Shown here piece after piece: positions 1 to 8,986 of a stretch of 64,000 nucleotides of DNA. The number at the start of each line of letters is the position of its first letter. Position 1 is the first letter of the stretch. Below the pieces are notes generated by a model, which was not told the DNA's origin, did not search any database, and saw only the letters and a program-made list of their open reading frames with translations. The position numbers and the translations under genes were made by a program. Source of the DNA: Actinoplanes sp. TBRC 11911 (GTDB lineage Bacteria > Actinomycetota > Actinomycetes > Mycobacteriales > Micromonosporaceae); contig NZ_JABBNC010000003.1 of the NCBI RefSeq assembly GCF_012933445.1, positions 248,001-312,000 of the forward strand, in the 5' to 3' direction.

Positions 1-292
1 AGACAGTGGCACTATATCGCGATGCCGGAAACTTACGGTACCCAGATGACTGCGCATCAAGGCCAATGCGCCGCCCCACCCGCGCGATGTAAGAGCCGAC
101 TGTTCAAGAAGGAGATCTGCCATCGCGTCGATTGCGCCGGCCGGGCCGGTCGTCTCATGCTCTTCTTCTCGTTCAGCCTGCGGGCTCGGAGTTTGGCGTT
201 GACGGCGCGCGGTATGCCGGTCGTAGATCTCACCTACTAGCGGGGTCGAGCGGGTAAATGGACGATCCGATGGCTTGAAGGAAACGTTCTTC

Positions 293-1048
293 TCAACGAT
301 TGGCATCAAACACCTCCCGCAAGTGATCCGTAATAGCGGCTTCGAAGGCCATGCGCTCAAGGTCACGCAACTCATCAAGCCTGGTTAGGATCTCACCCGC
401 CGTAGCGGGGATATCAGCCGGCTCCTTGATGACATCCAAATCCAGCAAGACCGCAGGCGTAGATCCGGGCTTACTAGCGAAGGTCTGAATGAGCTTGATG
501 TTGTTCTCGGGAATGATTGATTCACTCCGATCGAAGAAGTTTACTACCCTAAAGCCAAGGCTCTCCGGAACATCAACAGAGATGTTGAAATAGTCATTGA
601 GTTCAACCGGATCGGGGGGAAGGTCAATTGTATTGACGTACCTGATGCCTATCCGTTCAACCTCAGCGGGAGCGGCTACGTCGATGTATGCAGACAGAGC
701 ACGTTTTATGTCGGAACGAAAGCCTTCCCAGCCCTCGTAAGGTGCGAGCATATGCACCGTAAGATCATTCCTGCCGACACGAATCAATCGGCGCGAATCC
801 TTTGATGCGAACTCATATATAGGCTGCTGTGCCACGACCCTAAGAGCAGCCACTTCGGCTTCCGTTTCGTCATTGGCAATCTGGAACGAGCTTCCACTGA
901 TCTGCTTAGGTTCGACCGCGTACGTTTCCTTCAACCTGTCAAACAGCACACTCGGCGTCGAGAACCCCCAGTGTTCGCTCGCCATAAAGTGCGCAGCAAA
1001 GGTTGCCTCCAGGATCGGAGGCTTAAGGTACTCGCGGCGGCCGGCCAC
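293..1048 (-). CDS. TIGR04255 family protein
   Basis: A 251-residue soluble protein whose start (REYLKPPILEA) and central IGIRYVNTIDLP motif match the sporadically distributed TIGR04255 family. No biochemical role is established for that family to my knowledge. No signal peptide or membrane helix is visible. Base composition is clearly lower in GC than the core genes further right, which suggests transfer. The gene stands alone, with a decayed transposase fragment next on the same strand. The family call rests on recognisable motifs; function is unknown. Confidence 0.8.
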   Translation of the reverse strand: MAGRREYLKPPILEATFAAHFMASEHWGFSTPSVLFDRLKETYAVEPKQISGSSFQIANDETEAEVAALRVVAQQPIYEFASKDSRRLIRVGRNDLTVHMLAPYEGWEGFRSDIKRALSAYIDVAAPAEVERIGIRYVNTIDLPPDPVELNDYFNISVDVPESLGFRVVNFFDRSESIIPENNIKLIQTFASKPGSTPAVLLDLDVIKEPADIPATAGEILTRLDELRDLERMAFEAAITDHLREVFDANR

Positions 1049-1191
1049 TAGGCCGCCTCCCTGGCTGTGGTCATATGACTACTCCTGGTGACTAGGCGCC
1101 TGCAGTTCAGGATAGCTTTCTCGGCGACCGGTGGGCACGGAGGATTGGTCGAGTTTTGGATACCAAGAGATCGTCGGCCTGGTTGACTCGC

Positions 1192-1560
1192 TCACGCAAC
1201 GCCGCCCGTGTATACGGGCAAGTGGACTAGTTCCGCCGTTGGGGCCCGTCTCCGCTCGATCAGGTCTGGTCGCCGGAGGTGTCCGACCCGCGCACTCGCG
1301 GCCCTCAGAGTCTCATTGGCCTGGCGCTGTTCGGCGTTCTCCTTCGCCAGCCGGCGGTTCCCCTCCAGCAGGTCTGTGCTCGGCCGGTCATGTCGCTCGC
1401 CAGCGTCGGCCTCGGCCTGCCGGATCCAGTTCCGCAACGTCTCGTGATGCACGTTCAACTGCTCTGCCGGGCGCCGGATCGTCGGTTTCGGGTCCGACTC
1501 GCGATACAAACGCACGGCACGCGCTCGCAGCACGTCGGGCTACTTCTTCGGTGCTGCCAC
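1192..1560 (-). pseudogene. IS3-family transposase OrfA fragment, inactivated
   Basis: The reading frame gives an IS3-type OrfA: AVRLYRESDPKPTIRR, a helix-turn-helix ending LRNWIRQAEADAGER, then the leucine-zipper-like NRRLAKENAEQRQANETL. A GTG at 1560 begins the expected N-terminus (V-A-A-P-K-K), but codon 7 is TAG (1542-1540), where the family commonly has tyrosine. The conserved part stops after the LRAASA segment and the C-terminus is unrelated. No OrfB catalytic (DDE) domain follows, and no terminal inverted repeats were recognised. It is a dead remnant marking past transposition. Confidence 0.72.
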
Positions 1561-1791
1561 GGAGGCCTCCTCCCCTGATTAGTCCGCTTACTTGAACCCC
1601 GCGGCACAGGTACACGATCTGCGCGCCGCGCTCGCCGAACACCGTTCGCCAAGCTGAGTCGCCGACCGGTGCCCGAAATCGGCAGGCCAGGCGTCCGCCG
1701 CCCCGCCGTGATCGACTCGGGCGAGACCCGCGCCGTGACTGCCTTGTGGGCTCATACCCTGGAGCCGGCATGACGTGGATCGATTTGGAGG

Positions 1792-2331
1792 TCAACCGTC
1801 GAGTTCATCCCTCGCAGCTCGAATGAACTCATCTCGGGCCTCTGCGAACTGCGTACCTTCATCGACCTGTAACCTGATCAAATCTTTGACGTCGGCCGTG
1901 ATGCCTAAGTCCGACAGCAGTGCGCGCATTAGCTCCATCGCCGCCTGTTCGACGGCTGTCGACCGGGTCAGCAGGACAACTTCTCGATACAGCCGGTCTG
2001 TCTCTCGGGATGAAAATCCGTCGAGGCCATGCCGATCCCAGCCGATAGCGGCGGTCTCAGGATCCTCTCCGAGTGCGCTCGCGCGGATCTCCAAACCAGT
2101 AATCCCATGCAGCCGGAACGTCTTGTCGGTCGACTCGACGAATTCGGAGTACACGCGCAAGCGCGAGTCATGGAACCGCGTGCGGGCGCGTTCCTCGACT
2201 TCGGCTCTACGTCGTCGCGTCTCCGCGTTCTGGCCGACCTTCTGTGTAACGACCGCGATGATCCCGGCGAGTATCGCTCCGAGCAGCGCGGCTGAGCCGG
2301 CGATGTACGCTGAGGCGACTTGAGGAGCCAT
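1792..2331 (-). CDS. Small single-pass membrane protein, hypothetical
   Basis: A 179-residue protein with one N-terminal membrane helix at about residues 6-28. A long charged, probably helical region rich in Arg and Glu follows (VEERARTRFHDSRLRVYSEF), with the rest presumably cytoplasmic. I do not recognise a named family. Similar anchored helical proteins are common in accessory regions of actinomycetes. It has its own reading direction with about 375 bp to the next gene. No catalytic motif was seen. Confidence 0.6.
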   Translation of the reverse strand: MAPQVASAYIAGSAALLGAILAGIIAVVTQKVGQNAETRRRRAEVEERARTRFHDSRLRVYSEFVESTDKTFRLHGITGLEIRASALGEDPETAAIGWDRHGLDGFSSRETDRLYREVVLLTRSTAVEQAAMELMRALLSDLGITADVKDLIRLQVDEGTQFAEARDEFIRAARDELDG

Positions 2332-2707
2332 ATCCCCACACGCTAGAGACCCCTGCCTACCCCAGCGCCGGCCGCAGCGCTCGCCAAGTTGAGAACGTCG
2401 GCCTCTCCCGGACGACGGGTGCGGTCCCGACTGGTGTTCGGCCTACCCCTCAAGAATGAAAAAGCGCAGACATCGGTGTTGGATTCGGTGGCGATAGCGG
2501 TATGCGGGTACGTCGTTGAATCCCCGGCGGTCCCGATCATGCTGCGGTGGGAGGACTGTCCGGGCCGTACCGCCTGCCCGCGCGTTCACACTTCACCGCC
2601 GCTCGCGGGAACTGGCCAGAGGGTGAAGGGTGGCCGCATGCGCGGCCATCCCGGCGCCAACTCGGTTGACAAGGTGTTGTGATCCGCTAGATCGGGAAAG
2701 GCCGTTC
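2332..2707. other. Intergenic stretch without a recognised gene
   Basis: About 375 bp between two minus-strand membrane-protein genes. Short open frames exist on both strands but none has recognisable content. I saw no clear terminator, tRNA or repeat. It probably holds the promoter of the downstream 179-residue protein. Confidence 0.4.
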
Positions 2708-3217
2708 TTAATGGATGTTCGGTAGCAGCAGCGTGCTCGCGTAAACCCACACAAAGACAACAGAACCGATGATGAATAGTAGAATATACGTCTCATACCA
2801 TCGAAAAAGATTCCGCAACTTCGGTCTCTGGCGAAACCCGCGGTAGGCTATCCGGTCGGTCAAATCACATTCCTCGTTGCGGTAGTCAATCCAGTTCAAC
2901 ATCCCAACGACGAGTAGCAAGGCAGTAAAGAACGCGACGAAAGTCAACAACCAAAGCAGCGCCACTGTAGCGGCGTTTGCCACACTTGGAGATATGCCCC
3001 ATTTCCGGTATCCCACAAAAAGCGCTAATCCTGCACCTACGAGCGCCGTGGCGAGCGTCTGATAAAGGGCAAGAAACTTATAGACATTCTCGTTCAAAGC
3101 ATTCAGCTGCTGGAGGACGAATTTATATCGTTCAAGCTCGACGTTATCTCGCCGTGTATTCGTATGCGTTCGTGAGGCGGCCACCCTGGGCGGCGGGGCT
3201 ACTCGCACTTTCGGCAC
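2708..3217 (-). CDS. Three-helix membrane protein, partner of the HD/HSP90-like ATPase
   Basis: A 169-residue protein opening at a GTG. After about 25 poorly conserved residues comes a helical stretch (YKFVLQQLNALNENVYKFL), then membrane helices at about 47-68, 80-107 and 142-163. The loop between helices 2 and 3 carries charged residues (NEECDLTDRIAYRGF). The N-terminal region could be an over-extension, since no other ATG/GTG sits close to the conserved part. It follows the large ATPase gene on the same strand after 126 bp, which suggests co-transcription. Family not recognised; a membrane-effector or anchor role is inference from context. Confidence 0.68.
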   Translation of the reverse strand: MPKVRVAPPPRVAASRTHTNTRRDNVELERYKFVLQQLNALNENVYKFLALYQTLATALVGAGLALFVGYRKWGISPSVANAATVALLWLLTFVAFFTALLLVVGMLNWIDYRNEECDLTDRIAYRGFRQRPKLRNLFRWYETYILLFIIGSVVFVWVYASTLLLPNIH

Positions 3218-3343
3218 GTTCCCAATCCTGTCCGCACGGTCATGGTTCGATCAAAACGCAAGCCTCGGACCCGAATCCCCCAATCTCCAGACGCGCTCCC
3301 AAGGTCTGCGCCCGCGATGCTTACAAGGAACTCAGCCCCTAAA

Positions 3344-6124
3344 CTATAAATCGTGATAGGCAGCAATCGAGGTCCGAGAAAGGACTACGGCGTCTGCGAG
3401 AATATCCCCGCCGTTATAAGTCGCTACCTTGAGAGGTTTACCCTTCCTTTTGCTTTCTACTTGCGCCCTCCTACATGCATGAACTTGCTCCAGCGGAAAT
3501 TCCCACGCCTCGGAAATCGCTGCCTCAAACAGCGAGCCAGGATTGAGCCTGTCATCAGCATCTGCCAATGGCCACATCCGAGTCGCATCATGAAGTGCAG
3601 GCCGCGCCCCGTCCTCAAACCAAACAGAGTTCGGGACCGGATCCGCATAGCCGGAAAAGGTTCCTACTCTAATCAACCGATGCACAGGATGGACTTCGAT
3701 CACTTCGTCTCTCGATCGGAGCCATTCGCGAATTTCGACTTCAGTAAGCCGATGCTCGCCAACTTCCCACATTGGCAAACCAGTGTAATCTCCGCCCAGG
3801 ACACGCATGGCTTCTGCGAATGTATCAGCCCACCACCAGGAGTCGTGATCGATTTGACGGGCCTCCGCCTTCTCAACCTCACCGGTAGCCCATTTAGCGA
3901 TGCGATCCGATGTAATTACTGGCAATGCCTCATCTCTTGCAGCCCTAGACGGCTCTCCAACCAAAAGACCGACAACTCCAAAAACTCCGGTTCCAGTCCG
4001 GCCAGGGCCAGCAGTTACAACCGAAGCATGCCAGCCCGCCCAGCCGATTTTCTTAATCACAAGTTCGTCGGTCGCGCAGAAGCGCCCAACTATGGAACCA
4101 TCGTTGTCGGTAACGACATCAAGCTTAGGAGAGTAGTGTCTAATGACGTCCAGAAGAATGTCATCTGCATCTTCGGCGATCGCCTGCTCAATACCGCTCC
4201 AGCCTCCTAGTATCCTTGCCAGCAAAACATCACCACCAACGGTAACCCAGTCATTCTGGGCAAGCACTTGTGAATAGTCGTTGTCTGACGGCTCTTTCAC
4301 CCATATATTTGCTTCGGATGCGGGCAGAAGATATCGAACTATCCGCCCAAGGCTATCACTTTCAACGCTAAGATTCTTTCCACTGTAAAAGGGATTCGGC
4401 GTGTAGAACTCAATATTGCCATCGAAGTCAATAAAGTCTTGATCGATCAGGACACGAACTGTCGTCCCGGCTTCATCCAGCATCTCGTCCGACCTGGCAC
4501 GCCTCATGATTGGGCGCCGGCTGAGGCCGTCGCCAAATTCAAGGACCCAGGTGTCCTCTCTTCCGGCGGCTAGCGATCGCGATATGACTTGCACACGGTC
4601 ACCGAGCATAAAAATAGAAAAGAAGCCGATGCCGAATTTACCCGTGGGAGAGAATTGGCTTGCTATGAGGCCAGGGTTTGCGTGGGCGACCGAGTTTGAG
4701 AGCCAGGAAGAGCAGCCGAAGTCCAGAAGTGGCCCTGTCATCACCTCAGGCGTCATTCCGATGCCATTGTCACTTACTTCAAGCCAGATCCCGTCCTCTG
4801 CCTCGAACATTGCTAAATAGACATTCGGGCTTCCGGCTCGCCTTCCGCGATAGTCCTGGAGAGCTCTCTTGGCCTTGACCGCATCGCACGCATTCACGAC
4901 GATCTCGCGTATTGGCGCCAGTACGTCACGCCCGTACAATTCTTTGCCGCCCAAACGACGGACTAGGTTTGCAACGTCAGTGACCTGGACGCGGGTGTCT
5001 ACCGGTTCCCATCCGACGCACTCGACCAAACGGCCGAAGGCACGAGGCGAGTCTGCCCCAGCAACCGAATCTGCGGAAAGTGAAACCCGTCCATTCTCCA
5101 AAAGAAGGTTAGCAATTCCGCGCAGTTCTACATCCACCATGCCTACAGTTTCAAAAGCAAGCCACCAGGAATCGATATCTTCCTCGGAGAAAGCGCCAAG
5201 CGCCGTGAATATCAACTTCCCGTTTGCCAGATACGGCTTCGCCATTCGGTTCTGAAATACCCAGTGTGACAGACTGCCATCGGTTATCTGACGGACTGCG
5301 GCAAGGATATCGGGAGCTCTTCTTCCATCTAGGTGGGCGGCGTCAGCCGCTCGCAGCAAGCACGCCACTGCGAGTGGATCGACTTTCCAGTCCGCCGGAG
5401 CAAACGATGGAGCACCAACAGGATTCGAGAACTCCTGCGGCAGAGTTTCCCTGTCCCAATGATGACTTGCAGCCAACCGACCAATCAGTCGACCGAATCT
5501 GGATCTAAGTTCTGGATCAGCTATTAAGTAATGTTCAGATCCATCGAGACCCCTCCAGTGCCCAAGCGGTAGGTCCTCGGCTTGCCGGGCATGAAGATCA
5601 CGCAACATACCGTCTTCTGCCGACCTGGCCACATCATCTGGAGGCTGGACTAGCTCCGAAGGATGCGGCAGCCGCCCGTACTGGCGTCTTATTTCCGCCG
5701 CGATACGGTCCGGCCATTCCGGCTGGTCCCTCAGACCCTTTTCGCTCAGGGCATACGCCGCTCGGCTCATGGCCAAATCGTGGCATAGCAGAGCAGCTCC
5801 GAAGACGAACGCGGCGGCAGGGTTCAGTTCAACCTTGCCTTCTGCCAACATATCAGCGATCTCCCAGAGTGGATCTAGGTGATCTTCATCGTGGCGAGTG
5901 AATGTTGGAAGGTCTCGCGCTATCTCACTGGAAAGAAGAAGCGCCTTCGACCGCACGTCGACGAGTCCTTGTCGTAATCGGTCCCTCGCGGACCGATCGT
6001 CCTCATACGACATGTCCTCGAAGGCAGATTTCCATAAACGGGTCCGCTGAATTTGCTCTATACCCATATCATCCCCTTGAACGATCGATTCTAGTCGACC
6101 AAGGATCCCATCAGAGGACGACAA
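3344..6124 (-). CDS. HD-domain plus HSP90-like GHKL ATPase, 926 residues
   Basis: Residues ~65-270 look like an HD phosphohydrolase fold: H78 and H82 (TRHDEDH), the H115-D116 pair (LLCHDLAMS), H221/H222 and a closing D261 (LLRAADAAHLDG). Residues ~395-510 are an HSP90-type ATP-binding domain: N-box with E407, N411 and D414 (REIVVNACDA), G1 box DNGIGM at 452-457, and G2 lid GKFGIGFFS at 495-503. The remaining ~420 residues resemble the middle region of HSP90-like proteins but hold no motif I know. All key ATP-binding and metal-binding residues appear intact. Lower GC than the core and a downstream three-helix membrane gene suggest a transferred two-gene operon. Defence is a hypothesis, not shown. 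Confidence 0.85.
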   Translation of the reverse strand: MSSSDGILGRLESIVQGDDMGIEQIQRTRLWKSAFEDMSYEDDRSARDRLRQGLVDVRSKALLLSSEIARDLPTFTRHDEDHLDPLWEIADMLAEGKVELNPAAAFVFGAALLCHDLAMSRAAYALSEKGLRDQPEWPDRIAAEIRRQYGRLPHPSELVQPPDDVARSAEDGMLRDLHARQAEDLPLGHWRGLDGSEHYLIADPELRSRFGRLIGRLAASHHWDRETLPQEFSNPVGAPSFAPADWKVDPLAVACLLRAADAAHLDGRRAPDILAAVRQITDGSLSHWVFQNRMAKPYLANGKLIFTALGAFSEEDIDSWWLAFETVGMVDVELRGIANLLLENGRVSLSADSVAGADSPRAFGRLVECVGWEPVDTRVQVTDVANLVRRLGGKELYGRDVLAPIREIVVNACDAVKAKRALQDYRGRRAGSPNVYLAMFEAEDGIWLEVSDNGIGMTPEVMTGPLLDFGCSSWLSNSVAHANPGLIASQFSPTGKFGIGFFSIFMLGDRVQVISRSLAAGREDTWVLEFGDGLSRRPIMRRARSDEMLDEAGTTVRVLIDQDFIDFDGNIEFYTPNPFYSGKNLSVESDSLGRIVRYLLPASEANIWVKEPSDNDYSQVLAQNDWVTVGGDVLLARILGGWSGIEQAIAEDADDILLDVIRHYSPKLDVVTDNDGSIVGRFCATDELVIKKIGWAGWHASVVTAGPGRTGTGVFGVVGLLVGEPSRAARDEALPVITSDRIAKWATGEVEKAEARQIDHDSWWWADTFAEAMRVLGGDYTGLPMWEVGEHRLTEVEIREWLRSRDEVIEVHPVHRLIRVGTFSGYADPVPNSVWFEDGARPALHDATRMWPLADADDRLNPGSLFEAAISEAWEFPLEQVHACRRAQVESKRKGKPLKVATYNGGDILADAVVLSRTSIAAYHDL

Positions 6125-6444
6125 TACATCTCCCAGTCAACCCAAGGGGAGTCAGGATCTCGAATTTCGACACGAACAGGAATTCTGCTTCTCAGTCGTT
6201 CGGATCGTGGGGGCGTGAAGGTAACGGCATTCATAATCATCGGACGGTAGGACTAACCGAACTCTCCTGGGACGGCATCATGTGCCCGGACGTCCGCGTA
6301 GACGAGGTGACTGTTCGAGTTGACCACTGGCAGCCTCGTGATTGGCCGGTATCCAGATCGCCCCAATTGGGACACCGGTCGCTTGAGGCCCCGGTCGTGC
6401 GCGTTGTCAGAGCCGTGTGCGGCCGGGCGCCCGATGCGGGCACC
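6125..6444. other. Upstream region of the HD/HSP90-like gene
   Basis: About 320 bp between the 3' end of the HTH/PLD regulator gene and the start of the ATPase gene, both on the minus strand. It should hold the ATPase promoter. No gene, repeat or second att site was recognised. The change from lower-GC to high-GC sequence falls around here, so an island joint could lie within it. Confidence 0.35.
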
Positions 6445-7173
6445 TCAGCAGGCGATTTCGCAGCTTCCGGCCCATACTCGCTCAAACGAGTCGAGGTAGG
6501 TCGCGGCCATGCCGTGAGCGGCCCGCTGCTTCAGGTGGATCACCGGGGCGTGTGACGCTGGGTGCCCGTAGACGTGTGTGTTGATCAGTAGCTCATCGTC
6601 AGCTCGATAAATCGAGTTGTAGAGCACGGTGTCATGTAGGCGCAGCTCGCCGCCAGCGTCCGCGACGGAGCGCAAGCGGATCAGTGAAGTGCGGATTCGG
6701 GCGCTCATGCCATCGCCGACCTGCTCTTCATGGCCTCGATCGGCGACATGGTGCCCGTCCGGGCGCCCGAGTGCGATGCGTACACGTACGCCAGCTTCAG
6801 CCTTGTCTCGTATGAGCGTCGAGACGGCGAGGTCCTCTGCCAGGAAGAGCGCGCTGTACGCCAAGACGCTGATCTCCAGCTTTGCGTTGTCGAATAGCCG
6901 TGACCAGGCGCTCGCTGGAACGACGTTGCGTTGTGGGTAAACGATCCGCACCTCGTCGGCCTGGCCGTCAGGGTCGGCCGGCCGTGAGAGGTCTGGCCAT
7001 AGCTCTTGGAGCGACCAACCGGTCATTCGTGCTAGGGCGTCGCGGTGCCGCGGGTAGGGCATGCGGCCGGCGATCCAACGGTCCACGGTCTTTGGGTCGA
7101 CGCCGAGGCGTGCCGCTACCTCGACTGTGTTTATCCCGGCGCCGCGTAGGGCGCGGGCTAGAGGATGGTTCAC
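6445..7173 (-). CDS. HTH regulator with phospholipase D-like C-terminal domain
   Basis: A 242-residue regulator: an N-terminal XRE-like helix-turn-helix (VAARLGVDPKTVDRWIAGR), then a C-terminal domain similar to the PLD-like sensor domain of actinomycete regulators (ILTxSALFLAED-type start, LYNSIYRADDELLINTHVY, TYLDSFERVW near the end). GTG at 7173 was chosen because GGGAG lies 7 nt upstream and the length then matches the paralogue at 9463-10197. A longer frame would read through the operator-like repeat at 7214-7233. The gene is divergent from the fusion-protein gene, and the repeat between them suggests autoregulation. It is likely a repressor of element functions, by inference. Confidence 0.8.
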   Translation of the reverse strand: MNHPLARALRGAGINTVEVAARLGVDPKTVDRWIAGRMPYPRHRDALARMTGWSLQELWPDLSRPADPDGQADEVRIVYPQRNVVPASAWSRLFDNAKLEISVLAYSALFLAEDLAVSTLIRDKAEAGVRVRIALGRPDGHHVADRGHEEQVGDGMSARIRTSLIRLRSVADAGGELRLHDTVLYNSIYRADDELLINTHVYGHPASHAPVIHLKQRAAHGMAATYLDSFERVWAGSCEIAC

Positions 7174-7213
7174 GCAACGACTCCCATCGCTGGCGAGAAC
7201 CGTCATCGTAGCT

Positions 7214-7233
7214 AAGAAGTCCCAAGACGTCCT
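7214..7233. promoter_or_regulatory. Tandem decamer operator-like repeat
   Basis: Two adjacent 10-mers, aagaagtccc and aagacgtcct, lie between the divergent genes starting at 7173 and 7311. The same pair in swapped order occurs at 13699-13718 before the integrase. Ten-base periodicity puts both halves on one face of the helix, as expected for an HTH dimer. The likely ligand is the adjacent HTH/PLD protein. Confidence 0.55.
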
Positions 7234-7310
7234 AACGGTGTGGTTCACGGGCTGTTACCTCGCGTGAAGGCTTGGAAGCGATCACGACGAGAACGACGGG
7301 ACAGGCTGCG

Positions 7311-7910
7311 ATGACAGGAGACCAGAGCGCCGAACTGGCTGCGGCGCGGAAATCGGCGGACCGTCTGGCGATTGCGCTTGAGGAGATTGGCTTCGACGTG
7401 GGTCAAGAGTTCCCGGCGCTGGACGGTGCCGTCAGCCGGGAAGGCTCGGCTGTGGTTCGGATCGGGGACGTTCAACCAGACATCGCGGATGGACTTGCTT
7501 CGGCCCTCACGCGCGGCATGGTGGGCAGCTTCCTGGTCGCACCACGGCAGGACCGCCGCGAAGTGGACCACGCTGACGAGGAACGGAGCTCTCAGGCGGA
7601 ACAGATCAGCGCTTGGGTGGAAGACATTCGGAAGTCGGATGGTGGCCGCGGACTGGCATTCCATATCCACAACGCGAGCGCGATGCCCGTCTACGAGGTC
7701 GAACTGCCGTTGCCTGGTCGGCCCGGCGAGGAGGAGCCACGCTCTGAGTCCGTAGGTCTGGTTCCACCAGGGCAAACAATCCGGCGGCCGGCGCCCGCGG
7801 AGTGGCTCGGAACGTATGTGGCGCCGGAACCCGCGAAGATTGAATTCACCGACAACGTCGGCCGCCGCTGGACCCGCGATGAGCGAGGCACGCTATCTCG
7901 CGCACGCTGA
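7311..7910 (+). CDS. Fusion of a short actinobacterial domain to a paralogue of the 8534-8986 protein
   Basis: Residues ~1-69 (ADRLAIALEEIGFDVG onward) resemble a small helical domain I have seen as part of separate hypothetical proteins in actinomycetes. From residue ~70 the sequence parallels the 150-residue protein at 8534-8986 (AFHIHNASAMPVYEVELP, VGLVPPGQTI, GRRWTRDERGTLSRA). The paralogue's membrane helix is broken: only VGSFLV remains. The product is therefore probably soluble. ATG 7311 was preferred over an upstream TTG. The gene is divergent from the first HTH/PLD regulator, with the operator-like repeat between them. Function unknown. Confidence 0.65.
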   Translation: MTGDQSAELAAARKSADRLAIALEEIGFDVGQEFPALDGAVSREGSAVVRIGDVQPDIADGLASALTRGMVGSFLVAPRQDRREVDHADEERSSQAEQISAWVEDIRKSDGGRGLAFHIHNASAMPVYEVELPLPGRPGEEEPRSESVGLVPPGQTIRRPAPAEWLGTYVAPEPAKIEFTDNVGRRWTRDERGTLSRAR

Positions 7911-7981
7911 CGCCATCTACCTGGCCACGTACGGCAGAGAAGCCTTGATCTTGCGGTGGCGTTATTGGTTAGTCTGCCTAT

Positions 7982-8530
7982 GTGGATCACATCGACCGTG
8001 CCCGTGACCTGGCGCGTACGTTGCTGGCCGAGTCGATTCCACGGCGCTGGGCGCACAGCCAGGGCGTTGGCCGTAAGGCGGAGTCGGTTGCGCATTTGGT
8101 CGGCGACGTCGCTGCGGCGCTGGTATCTGCGGCCTGGCTGCACGATGTCGGCTATGCGCCTGACCTCGTCGTGACTGGGATGCATCAACTCGACGGTGCC
8201 CGCTACCTGCGGGACGTCGCCGATGCGGATGATCTGGTCTGCCGGCTGGTTGCGCACCACTCCTGCGCGTTCATCGAGGGCCGCAATCGCGGGCTGTCTG
8301 AGCAGCTTGCGAGTGAGTTCCCACCCGTCGAAGGTCTGGCGTCAGACGCGATCACCTATGCCGACATGACGACCAGCCCGGACGGCGAACCGGTTGAGGT
8401 GGAGCAGCGCCTCGCCGAGATCATCGCTCGGTACGGCGACGGCCATCTCGTCGCTGAGTCGATTCGAGAAGCTAGTCCGTTGATCGTCGAGTCCGTTCGG
8501 ACCGTTACAGCGGCACTGGGCAAGGACTGA
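7982..8530 (+). CDS. HD domain-containing phosphohydrolase-like protein
   Basis: A 182-residue HD protein with all motif residues: H25 (RRWAHSQGVG), H54-D55 (AAWLHDVGYAP), H92/H93 (LVAHHSC) and D128 (ITYADMT). Such small HD proteins often hydrolyse nucleotides or other phosphomonoesters; the substrate is unknown. It starts at a GTG and runs convergently into the 8534-8986 gene with only 3 bp between the stops. Its place among the HTH/PLD and NUDIX genes suggests a shared nucleotide-related module. Confidence 0.78.
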   Translation: MDHIDRARDLARTLLAESIPRRWAHSQGVGRKAESVAHLVGDVAAALVSAAWLHDVGYAPDLVVTGMHQLDGARYLRDVADADDLVCRLVAHHSCAFIEGRNRGLSEQLASEFPPVEGLASDAITYADMTTSPDGEPVEVEQRLAEIIARYGDGHLVAESIREASPLIVESVRTVTAALGKD

Positions 8531-8533
8531 CGT

Positions 8534-8986
8534 TCAGTCGGCGCGGGAGAGTGTTCCCTGTTCGTCGCGGCTCCAGCGACGGCCGGCGCTGTCTAGGAAC
8601 TCGATTTGTACGGGTTCGGGCTCGACGTAGGTTCGTCGCCAGTCCGCGGGTGCCGGGCGTTGGATCGTCTGGCCGGGTGGGACGAGGCCGACGAACTCTG
8701 AGCCGGCGTCTTCGTCGCCCCGCGAGGGTAGGGGCAACTCGACTTCGTAGATCGGCATGGCGCTCGCGTTGTGGATATGGAAAGCCAGGAGATCGCTGCC
8801 GTCGACCTTGCGGATGAGTTCGACCCATGCGCTGATGCGTTCGGCCTGAGCGCGTCGTTCGTCCTCGGCTCGGCCGGCCTCGCGATGGTGCTCCCGACGG
8901 AGCAGGAGGAAGCCGACCAGGAACGCGCCGACGGTTCCCACGGCAGCGAAGACGTCGGCGAAGGCGCTGACCGCGTCGCTATCCAA
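8534..8986 (-). CDS. Membrane-anchored hypothetical protein, paralogue of the 7311 gene
   Basis: A 150-residue protein with an N-terminal membrane helix (VGAFLVGFLLLRRE, about residues 16-29), a charged linker, and a conserved C-terminal domain. That domain is nearly identical in pattern to the one in the 7311-7910 product (FHIHNASAMPIYEVELP, VGLVPPGQTI, RDEQGTLSRA). The start overlaps the end of the NUDIX gene by 8 bp, so translation is probably coupled. The domain looks like a small beta-rich module; no catalytic residues are evident. Confidence 0.65.
   Translation of the reverse strand: MDSDAVSAFADVFAAVGTVGAFLVGFLLLRREHHREAGRAEDERRAQAERISAWVELIRKVDGSDLLAFHIHNASAMPIYEVELPLPSRGDEDAGSEFVGLVPPGQTIQRPAPADWRRTYVEPEPVQIEFLDSAGRRWSRDEQGTLSRAD

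Noticed and set aside
22..240. A 72-codon plus-strand frame at the window start
   Set aside because: No conserved content, no good ribosome-binding site, and Arg/Cys-rich composition typical of chance frames.
7174..7248. A longer N-terminus for the first HTH/PLD regulator
   Set aside because: The extension would be encoded by the operator-like repeat and has no match in the paralogue; GTG 7173 has a proper ribosome-binding site.
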